Shown: positions 53,767-61,869 of the stretch, piece by piece
Layout: each line of letters opens with the position of its first letter
Position numbering within the stretch: the first letter of the stretch is position 1
Assembly (NCBI GenBank): GCA_963815535.1
Contig: CAWFGS010000001.1
Coordinates: 806,001 to 870,000 of the forward strand
From: CAWFGS01 sp963815535
GTDB lineage: Bacteria; Pseudomonadota; Alphaproteobacteria; Sphingomonadales; Sphingomonadaceae
Length of the DNA stretch: 64,000 bases
Direction: 5' to 3'
The notes under the pieces: generated by a model
Told to the model about the DNA's origin: nothing
Database searches by the model: none
The model's input: only the letters and a program-made list of their open reading frames with translations
Made by a program: the position numbers and the translations under genes

Positions 53767-56439
53767 TCAACCGTCGATCATGGCCCTGACGGCAGCGAGC
53801 GCATCGGGCGCTTTGCCGCCGTCGGGTCCACCGCCTTGCGCCATATCGGCGCGGCCGCCACCCCCTTTTCCGCCCAAAGCTTCGACTCCAGCCCGCACCA
53901 TCGCCACGGCATCGAACCGCTCGGTCAGATTTTCAGTAACGCCGACCCCGAATGTGGCCCGGCCATCATTGACCGCCACGATGGCGGCAATTCCACCGGC
54001 ATCGCCAAGATTGCGCTTCGCATCGTCCAGGACACCACGCAAATCCTTCGGTGACAGGCCGTTCAGAACCTTTCCGACGAAAGCCACACCGGCAATTTTT
54101 TCCGCACCATCGCTCTTGCCTCCCGCATCATGCGCACCTGATGCACTAAGAAGAGCGACTTGTTTTCTAAGCTCGCCGACTTCGCGTTCGAGGGATTTTC
54201 GTTCGTCAAGCAGAGTGGCAACCCGGCTTGATGCCTCGTCCGGTGTGGTTTTGACCGTCGCCGCAATTGCTTTCAAAGCCTCGTCACGCTCCACCAGCCA
54301 TGTTCGCGCCGCTTCGCCCGTCAGCGCTTCGATCCGCCGTACGCCACTGGCAACCGCCGTTTCGGATATGATCCGCAGCAACCCGATATCGCCGGTCGCG
54401 TCCACATGGATGCCGCCGCACAGTTCGACGGAATAGTTGCGAGTGTCCGCCCCTGCCCGGCCCATCGAAAGAACCCGCACTTCGTCGCCGTATTTCTCGC
54501 CGAACAGAGCCACTGCTCCTGCCGCAATCGCATCGTCGGGCGTCATAAGGCGTGTTATCACATCTTGGTTGTGCTGAATTTCTCCGTTCACGCTGGCTTC
54601 GATAGCGGCGATATCGGCGGCAGTCAGGGGCTTCGGATGCGAAAAATCGAAGCGCAATCGATCGGGCGCGACCGACGATCCTTTCTGCGTGACATGGTCG
54701 CCCAAACGCTGCCGCAGGGCAGCGTGCAGCAAATGGGTGGCCGAATGGTTGGCTCGCACCTGATCGCGATGGTCGCGATCGACTGTCAGTTGCACGATAT
54801 CGCCGACAGCGACACTACCCGCCTCCACCGTGCCGTGGTGCGCGTGCAGTTTGCCGAGCGGTTTGCCAGTATCGGATACCGCCATGCGTAGGCCGTCGCG
54901 GCTGTCGATCTGCCCGACATCTCCGGCCTGGCCGCCGCTTTCGCCGTAGAAAGGCGTTTGGTTGGTCAGCAAAGTCACTGCGTCGCCATGTTCGGCGCGG
55001 GCAACCTCCACGCCGTCCTGCAATATGGCAACGACTTCGCCTTCCCCTTGCGTGGTGGCGTAGCCGGTAAATTCGGTCGCGCCGATCCGATCGACGATGT
55101 CGAACCACACGGCGTCGGACGCGTTTGCGCCGGACCCTTTCCAGGCGGCGCGCGCTGCGGCCTTCTGCCGGCTCATCGCATCGTCGAACCCGGTTTGATC
55201 GACGGTGATCTGCCGCGCGCGCAACGCGTCTTCGGTAAGGTCGTAGGGAAAACCGTAAGTGTCGTAGAGGTTGAACGCGGTCGCGCCGTCCAGTTCGTCG
55301 CCGGCGGTAAGATCGCGGGTCGCGTCGTCGAGCAGGCGCAATCCCCGGTCCAAAGTTTTGCGAAACTGCGATTCCTCGCGCTCCAGAACTTCCGCAATCA
55401 AAGCTTCGCCCCGCTTTAATTCCGGGTAGTCGTGACCCATTTCAGCGACCAAGGTCGGCACGAGGCGATGCATCAACGGCGTTTCTGCACCAAGCAAATG
55501 GGCATGACGCATCGCTCGCCGCATGATCCGGCGCAGGACGTAACCGCGCCCCTCGTTCGAGGGCATAACACCGTCGGCCAACAGGAAGCTGGTCGATCGC
55601 AAATGGTCGGCAATGACCCGCTGACTGGCCATTGCGTCACTGTCGGTGGTTTTCGCAGTCAGTTGCTCCGACGCGGCGATAAGCGTGCGGAAAATGTCCG
55701 TGTCGTAATTGTTATGCACACCCTGCAGCACGGCAGCGACGCGTTCCAGCCCCATCCCCGTATCGATCGAGGGTTTGGGCAATGCGATCTGACTGCCGTC
55801 CGCGCGGCGATCATATTGCATGAACACCAGGTTCCATATCTCGACGAAACGGTCGCCATCTTCATCGGCGCTGCCTGGCGGTCCGCCGAAAATATGATCG
55901 CCGTGATCGTAGAAGATTTCACTGCACGGCCCGCACGGCCCCGTTTCACCCATCGACCAGAAATTGTCGTCGGTCGCGATGCGAATGATGCGCGCTTCGG
56001 GCAGGCCGGAGATTTTGCGCCACAGATCGAACGCCTCGTCATCGGTGTGATAGACGGTGACCGTCAGGCGGTCCGGCGACAATCCCCATTCGCGAGTCAG
56101 CAGCGTCCATGCCTGTTCGATCGCGCGTTCTTTGAAATAGTCGCCGAACGAAAAATTGCCGAGCATTTCGAAGAACGTATGATGCCGCGCGGTGTAGCCG
56201 ACATTGTCGAGATCGTTATGCTTGCCCCCGGCGCGTACGCATTTCTGGGCGCTGGCGGCACGCGGAGAGGGCGCAGCTTCCAAGCCGGTGAATGCGTTTT
56301 TGAACGGCACCATGCCCGCATTCACGAACATCAATGTCGGATCGGAATAGGGAACCAATGGCGACGATGGCACGATATCGTGCGATGCGCCTGCGAAGAA
56401 ATCGAGGAAGGAGCGGCGAATTTCGTTCGTGGAAACCAT
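53767..56439 (-). CDS. alaS: Alanyl-tRNA synthetase
   Basis: 890 aa, intact. Class II core starts MVSTNEIRRSFLDFF and TLMFVNAGMVPFKNAF (motif 1 area). The editing domain zinc/His motif is ANHSATHLLHAALRQRLG together with VELCGGIHVDATGDIG, and the C-Ala domain ends GGGGRADMAQGGGPDGGKAPDALAAV. It charges tRNA-Ala and clears mischarged Ser and Gly. It is the longest lesion-free gene of the window, which contrasts with the broken genes elsewhere. Confidence 0.97.
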   Translation of the reverse strand: MVSTNEIRRSFLDFFAGASHDIVPSSPLVPYSDPTLMFVNAGMVPFKNAFTGLEAAPSPRAASAQKCVRAGGKHNDLDNVGYTARHHTFFEMLGNFSFGDYFKERAIEQAWTLLTREWGLSPDRLTVTVYHTDDEAFDLWRKISGLPEARIIRIATDDNFWSMGETGPCGPCSEIFYDHGDHIFGGPPGSADEDGDRFVEIWNLVFMQYDRRADGSQIALPKPSIDTGMGLERVAAVLQGVHNNYDTDIFRTLIAASEQLTAKTTDSDAMASQRVIADHLRSTSFLLADGVMPSNEGRGYVLRRIMRRAMRHAHLLGAETPLMHRLVPTLVAEMGHDYPELKRGEALIAEVLEREESQFRKTLDRGLRLLDDATRDLTAGDELDGATAFNLYDTYGFPYDLTEDALRARQITVDQTGFDDAMSRQKAAARAAWKGSGANASDAVWFDIVDRIGATEFTGYATTQGEGEVVAILQDGVEVARAEHGDAVTLLTNQTPFYGESGGQAGDVGQIDSRDGLRMAVSDTGKPLGKLHAHHGTVEAGSVAVGDIVQLTVDRDHRDQVRANHSATHLLHAALRQRLGDHVTQKGSSVAPDRLRFDFSHPKPLTAADIAAIEASVNGEIQHNQDVITRLMTPDDAIAAGAVALFGEKYGDEVRVLSMGRAGADTRNYSVELCGGIHVDATGDIGLLRIISETAVASGVRRIEALTGEAARTWLVERDEALKAIAATVKTTPDEASSRVATLLDERKSLEREVGELRKQVALLSASGAHDAGGKSDGAEKIAGVAFVGKVLNGLSPKDLRGVLDDAKRNLGDAGGIAAIVAVNDGRATFGVGVTENLTERFDAVAMVRAGVEALGGKGGGGRADMAQGGGPDGGKAPDALAAVRAMIDG

Positions 56440-56515
56440 CGCCTGCAGTTAGGCAATCGCGCTTTCCCGGACAAGGGAAATAGGCCGAGCACCATGCAAA
56501 GGCATGTTGGCGCGT

Positions 56516-57142
56516 CTACCAGACGAAATACGCCCCACCCTTTTCGCGAGCGGCCTTCCATGCAGGGCGATCGTGAATGGCGGCCACGAATTCGGCAAGT
56601 TTGGGGCAGCGATCCCCATACCCTTGCATGACGGCGATTTCTGCCGGGAAGCTGAGCATGACGTCGGCCGCCGTCCAGTCGTCCCCGATGAAATGACCCG
56701 TTTCGCCGATATTGCTTTCCATATAGGCAAAATGCGCGATCATCTGTTCTTCGATGCGCGGCATGATCGGGGCGGCGGCATCGCCCAGGCGGCCCGCCAT
56801 GATTTTCATCATAACCGGCACGAAAACGGAACTTTCCGCGAATTGCATCCATTCGAGATGGCTGATGTGCTCGTCCGTATCGGTGGCGGGCAGCCAGTCG
56901 GCGCCGCCATGCCGTTCGCACAGATATTGAACGATCGCGCCGCTTTCCGTGATCTGCCGGCCGTCATCTTCGATCATCGGCGATTTGCCGAGCGGATGCG
57001 CTTGTTTCAGTTCAGGCGGCGCAAGGTTCGTTTCGGCGTCGCGCTGGTAATGTTCGATAGTGTAATCGACACCCAGTTCTTCCAGCAGCCAGAGGATGCG
57101 CTGCGAACGGCTGTTGTTGAGATGGTGGATGGTGATGGACAT
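56516..57142 (-). CDS. Glutathione S-transferase family protein
   Basis: 208 aa, intact. The N-terminal thioredoxin-like half is ITIHHLNNSRSQRILWLLEELGVDYTIEHY with the catalytic Ser/Asn area at its start, followed by the cis-Pro loop LGKSPMIEDDGRQITESGAIVQYL that binds the glutathione gamma-glutamyl group. The C-terminal half is all-helical (FIGDDWTAADVMLSFPAEI, the N-capping box). It is similar to bacterial and fungal GSTs of general detoxification type. It lies 76 bp upstream of the alaS start and may share its promoter region. Confidence 0.9.
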   Translation of the reverse strand: MSITIHHLNNSRSQRILWLLEELGVDYTIEHYQRDAETNLAPPELKQAHPLGKSPMIEDDGRQITESGAIVQYLCERHGGADWLPATDTDEHISHLEWMQFAESSVFVPVMMKIMAGRLGDAAAPIMPRIEEQMIAHFAYMESNIGETGHFIGDDWTAADVMLSFPAEIAVMQGYGDRCPKLAEFVAAIHDRPAWKAAREKGGAYFVW

Positions 57143-57231
57143 GCAGCCTCCGCGATGAAAAGAACAAGTTGATCAAACACAGCCGTAGCGACTTATCCCG
57201 GGCAAGTCCCGCCGAGGGATGGAAAAACGGC

Positions 57232-57282
57232 AAAACCGGTATGGGCCACTGCGATAGATCGGTGGGCGCGCATACCGGTTTT
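57232..57282. terminator. Long-stem terminator between recA and GST genes
   Basis: A perfect 12-bp inverted repeat AAAACCGGTATG / CATACCGGTTTT with a 27-nt spacer, 45 bp after the recA stop. The A/T flanks give a T-run on both strands. It likely ends the recA transcript. Confidence 0.65.
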
Positions 57283-57326
57283 CCGGTCGTTCGAACGCGA
57301 TCCAAGCATCGGACCGCCGAACGCGA

Positions 57327-58388
57327 TCAGTCTTCGGCGTCGGGTCCGGCCATCATTTCTTCGGCGACCTCTTCGGTCTTGCCGCGAATGGCCGCTTCCA
57401 ACTTGTCCTTCATTTCGGGGTTTTCATCCAGGAAGGTTTTCGAATTTTCCCGCCCCTGCCCGATGCGAACCGAATCGTAGGAGAACCAGCTGCCGGATTT
57501 TTCGACCACGCCCGCCTTGACGCCCAGATCCAGTATCTCGCCGGTTTTGGAAATGCCCTTCCCGTACATAATGTCGAATTCGACTTGCTTGAACGGGGGC
57601 GCAACCTTGTTCTTGACCACTTTCACGCGGGTCGAATTGCCGATGACCTCGTCGCGATCCTTGATCTGGCCGGTGCGGCGAATGTCGAGGCGGACGGAAG
57701 CGTAGAATTTCAACGCATTGCCGCCCGTCGTCGTTTCCGGGTTGCCATACATGACGCCGATTTTCATCCGCAGCTGGTTGATGAAGATCACCATGCATTT
57801 CGAACGGTTGATCGATCCCGTCAGTTTACGCAGGGATTGCGACATCAGGCGGGCCTGCAGGCCGACATGGCTGTCGCCCATCTCGCCCTCGATCTCCGCA
57901 CGGGGAACCAGCGCGGCGACCGAATCGACCACCAGCACATCGACCGCATTCGACCGGACCAGCGTATCGACGATCTCCAGCGCCTGTTCGCCGGTATCGG
58001 GCTGCGATATGATCAACTCGTCGATATCGACGCCCAGCGCTTTGGCATAGACGGGATCGAGAGCGTGTTCCGCATCGACGAAGGCGACCGTACCGCCGCC
58101 CTTCTGCGCTTCCGCCAATACGTGCAGCGCCAGCGTGGTCTTGCCCGAACTTTCCGGGCCGTACACTTCGATGACGCGCCCTTTCGGCAGGCCGCCAATG
58201 CCAAGGGCGATGTCCAGACCCAGCGATCCGGTCGAAATCGCCTCGATATTCATCGCCTCTTTCGAACCGAGCTTCATCGCCGATCCCTTGCCGAATGCAC
58301 GATCGATCTGTGCGAGAGCGGCATCCAAAGCCTTCTGACGGTCCACGTTCTTTTCCTTCGGTTCTACCAACTTCAGATTAGCCGCCAT
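57327..58388 (-). CDS. recA: Recombinase RecA
   Basis: 353 aa, intact. Forms filaments on single-stranded DNA for recombination and triggers LexA self-cleavage. P-loop VYGPESSGKTTLALHVLA, Walker B VLVVDSVAALVPRAE, DNA loop L1 region DSHVGLQARLMSQSLRKLTG and L2 region MKIGVMYGNPETTTGGNALKFYAS. The acidic C-terminal tail (EEVAEEMMAGPDAED) is the regulatory segment. A LexA box lies 77 bp upstream of the start. Confidence 0.98.
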   Translation of the reverse strand: MAANLKLVEPKEKNVDRQKALDAALAQIDRAFGKGSAMKLGSKEAMNIEAISTGSLGLDIALGIGGLPKGRVIEVYGPESSGKTTLALHVLAEAQKGGGTVAFVDAEHALDPVYAKALGVDIDELIISQPDTGEQALEIVDTLVRSNAVDVLVVDSVAALVPRAEIEGEMGDSHVGLQARLMSQSLRKLTGSINRSKCMVIFINQLRMKIGVMYGNPETTTGGNALKFYASVRLDIRRTGQIKDRDEVIGNSTRVKVVKNKVAPPFKQVEFDIMYGKGISKTGEILDLGVKAGVVEKSGSWFSYDSVRIGQGRENSKTFLDENPEMKDKLEAAIRGKTEEVAEEMMAGPDAED

Positions 58389-58464
58389 GACATGCGCTCC
58401 ACCAATTGCCTAGGCCACCCCAGGTTTATCAACTGTCATGCGATGTATCGGGTTTGTTCCACAA

Positions 58465-58479
58465 GAACAAGGGGGGAAC
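58465..58479 (-). promoter_or_regulatory. LexA (SOS) box upstream of recA
   Basis: On the minus strand GTTCCCCCCTTGTTC matches GTTC-N7-GTTC. It is placed 77 bp before the recA ATG, as expected for the SOS-controlled recA promoter. A second overlapping half-site forms GTTC-N5-GAAC at 58456-58468. Confidence 0.8.
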
Positions 58480-58518
58480 AGAATTATTGTTGGATTGCGC
58501 GTGAAGCCGGTGCGGATC

Positions 58519-60201
58519 CTATTTCGTGCGGACCCGCCATTGCACCGAGCGGCTGCCATTGGCCGGAACGGTCACCGATGCGGTGTATTCGCCGTCCTTC
58601 ACCCGCGCTTTGCCGATGCCCCGCGTCGTCAGGCGGAGATCCAGTGCCGCCGGACTGCCCAGTTTCAGTTCCACCGCCGCTCTATCGCCGTTCGCATTGG
58701 TGATGGTCATCGTCAGGTCGCGCCATTCGCGGTCGTCTTGGTCGTTCCGCTCGAAATCGCCGGAACCGCTCATCGTGCAGATCGCCTGCACTTGTGCGCT
58801 GGCGACGAGATCGGCCTCGACATCCTGTCCGACTGGATAGTCGCGCAAGGCAGTGTCGGCCAGCAGCAGATCGCCCTTGGACCCGGTGCGTTCGAACACC
58901 GCCAGTCCGCCCGCCGGCAATGCCTGCCCCAACCCGCCAGCCTCGTCGTTGGTCGCGCGCAGCAGCAGGGTGGCGGGGACAGTCATCGGCTCCGTCGAGA
59001 CCCCACGGCGCGCACGCGAATTGGTGGACAATCGAGGTGCGGACCGCGCGGCGGTCGAGGAAGGCCACCTGCTTCATGCCTTGCGCGTTGACCGTCACCC
59101 GTTCGGGCACGCGATAGAGGCGGAGCGCGCCCAGCGCTTCTTCCTCCGCCACCATCGCGGCTTCGGATTCCATGTCGGCGCCCCTCAGCCGCGATGCGGT
59201 GACCATGATCGCATCGGAGTTGGCCATTGCAGGAGGCGGTGGCGGCGGCGGTGGCGGTGGCGCATACGCCCGGCGCGGGGTTGGAACCGGTGAACCTGTC
59301 GCAGTGCTGCCGATGGGGTAGCAGGTTATCCGCAACGGCGCGCCGTCGGGCGCCCTCGCCAAGCGGGCGAAATTGCTGACCACGTTCAGCCGCCCCGCCA
59401 CCGCCAGCAATTCCGCATCAGGGAATGTCTGCCCATTGTCGTTCAGCACGGTCAGCCAGGACATCAGCCGCATTTGCCGTTCATCGGGAGCGTTGCGCCG
59501 CGCTTGCGCGTGTCGCCGGGCATCAGCGTGCCGACGTAATTCGCCTGCCAGTCGAAACCCCAGGCGAGATATGTCAGCACGACCTGATGCGTGCCGCCTG
59601 CGGGAGTTTCCGTATCGAGGGTGAAGGTCGGGCCGGCGAACAGGCCATCAGGGATCTCGCGAAAGGCCAGTTTTTCGGGCAGGCCGGAACAGCGCACCGC
59701 TTCGAACCCGGCATCCGTTTCCAGCACCAGCCCACCATCGGCGCGCGTGCGTACGATGGCGTCGCTGCTGGTGGCTTCCCCGGTCGCGGGATTGGTGCGG
59801 GTGATCGTGATGCGATTGCCCAGCGTACCGTCCACCAGCGCGGCGGGGGACAGGATTTTCGCGTTGCGGTTCTTCGCGATCGTGCCGCCGGGCAGGCCGG
59901 TCACGATCGCGCTGACGGCGACCATCCCTTCCGCAACCCCGGTAAAGCGAATGGTGGAACGGCCCGCCGGCAAAGTGACGGTGCGCGTTTCGCTGATCAT
60001 GGCGAAGCCGCGCGGATTGCGGCGGTTCATCGCCTGGCCTTCCTGCCGGTAGGGGTCGCGATAGACGGTGATCGCGATGTTGCCGGGGTCGCTCGCCGTC
60101 ACCGTTCGATCCGCGCCGCCGTTCTGTGCGAGCGCAATCCCCGGCCACAGCAAAGCCATGCCCGCCAATACCGACGACAGAGCCGCGCAGATCAACCGCA
60201 T
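58519..60201 (-). CDS. DUF4139-family exported protein, copy 1 (two frame lesions)
   Basis: About 560 aa. The signal peptide MRLICAALSSVLAGMALLWPGIALA is followed by a mucoidy-inhibitor-like (DUF4139) protein: VTLPAGRSTIRFTGVAEGMVAV, then VLTYLAWGFDWQANYVGTL and a C-terminal NGSRSVQWRVRTK. Lesions lie near 59470 (one base missing or two extra, joining to MRLMSWLTVLNDNGQTF) and near 59010 (FACA to RRGVSTEPMTVPA). The middle holds AYAPPPPPPPPPPAMA and then SDAIMVTASRLRG. It is related to the next gene upstream. The function is unknown; the envelope location is inferred. Confidence 0.78.
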
Positions 60202-60214
60202 CGGACCGCCGCCC

Positions 60215-61817
60215 TCAATACCGCGTTTCGTATGTCACCCGCACCACGCGGGTTCCGTTCGCCGGAACCGCGACCGTATATTTGCGCGATCCGGCATTGA
60301 TCTGTTCGCCGGGAACATCCTCGCTCGTGACGCGATAGTCGCGCGTCCACCACCCACGGTCCAGCCCGGTCTGCAACAGATCGACTTCCACCGGCGATGC
60401 CTTCGCATTGGTAAAGGTGTACCGCATGGTGGTGCGATAATAATCGACCGCCCGCTCCGCCTCCACCGTTTGCACCGTGCCGTCTGCGGCGACGATGCGA
60501 TAGCGGGCGGACCGTTCCCATTCGGCGGCGGTGATCCGGTCGCGGCTTTCCACTTCCGATTGCACCAGCACATCGAACGCGGTCCCGGTCGTCAGCGCCA
60601 GTTCGCTGCCCATCGGGGTATGGCCGATGCCGTTTTCGCCCACGAATTGCGGGTTCCCCTGCATGTCGCGCTGATAGAAGCGGACCGTTCCGGCGGGCAG
60701 CGCATCGCCCAGCCCGCCTTGCGCGGCGGAGGAGAATGCAATCTGCGTTTCGACATTGACTGCGCGATCGTCCGTCTGTTGCCAGCCGACCGTGCGGCGA
60801 TAGACGCGCGCGGCGGGAACGCCCTGCACGTCGAGGAAGCTGACCTGCTTGGTCTGCTGATCGGCGATCGTGGTGCGCCCGGCAATCGGGTAGAGGTAGA
60901 AATCGCCCAGCTGTTCACGGTCGGCGGTCTGGGTGCCGGGCATCATATCGCCCGCCGGTTGGGGCGCGAACCGGCCCCGGCCCCGCCCGCGAACGTTGCC
61001 GCCGCTGACGGACGGATCGCCTGCCACCAACACGGTATCGGCCCGGTGGAACGTCGTGCCGGTGGTGTTGGTCAGCGTGACCCAGCCCTGCATGTCGATC
61101 GTGCCGCGCCCTTCGTCGAACAGGGCGACGTAATCGGCGGACCAGCCCAGTCCCGGCGTCAGATAGCGTATGGCGGCCGGTCGCCGTGCCGCTGCGGTCG
61201 CTTTCCAGCGTTACCGACAGCGTCGGCCGCGCGCGCAGATTGGGCGGCACGCGGTCGAAGATGACGCGCACCGGCAGGCCGTCGTCGCGCAGCACTTCTA
61301 TATTCCCGTTCACCCGGATCACGACGCCGCCCGCCGTCGACAGGACTTCCGCACGGTCGCGCGTTTCAGTGCCCGTTGCGGGGTTCGTGCGGATCAGCGT
61401 GACGGTCTGGCCGATCGCCTTTTCCATCAGTTTTTGCGGGGTGAGCAGATCGAAATCGAAATTCTGTTCGACGATTGCCGCGCCGTCCGCCGCGAAGCTG
61501 AGCGTTTCGGCCCTGATCTGGGCAGAGACGTCGGGGAAAGCCACCGTGCTGCGCCCGCGCGCAATGGGCAGCTGGCGAACATCCTGCACCAGCGCCAGAT
61601 TGTTGTTGTAGATGGTGACGGCGACATCGCCCTGCGCGGTGGACCCCGCCTCGCCCTCGACTGCGGGCAGATTGGCGTCCTGCGCGGACGCTGCGCTGGG
61701 GAAAGCGCCAGTGGCGATCGTAATGGCGGTGGCGGTGGCGAATGCGGGCAGTGCGGCCAGCATGACGGCGGCAGTCCTCCGCGCGGTTCGTCGGTCGGTG
61801 TCGGCGTATTGCATCAT
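60215..61817 (-). CDS. DUF4139-family exported protein, copy 2 (one frame lesion)
   Basis: About 533 aa. An N-terminal export signal (ALPAFATATAITIATGAFPSAASA) precedes DVAVTIYNNNLALVQDVRQL and ARGRSTVAFPDVSAQIRAETL, the same opening pattern as copy 1. Near 61170 one base is removed to read YLTPGLGWSADYVALFDEG. The C-terminal part with SRKYTVAVPANGTRVVRVTYETRY is the DUF4139 end, parallel to NGSRSVQWRV in copy 1. It is 13 bp upstream of copy 1, so the two are cotranscribed; tandem duplication is inferred. Confidence 0.8.
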
Positions 61818-61869
61818 GCGCGCTCCCCTATCGTTCGTTCTTCATCGTCGCCGCCGCGTGTATCGCGAC

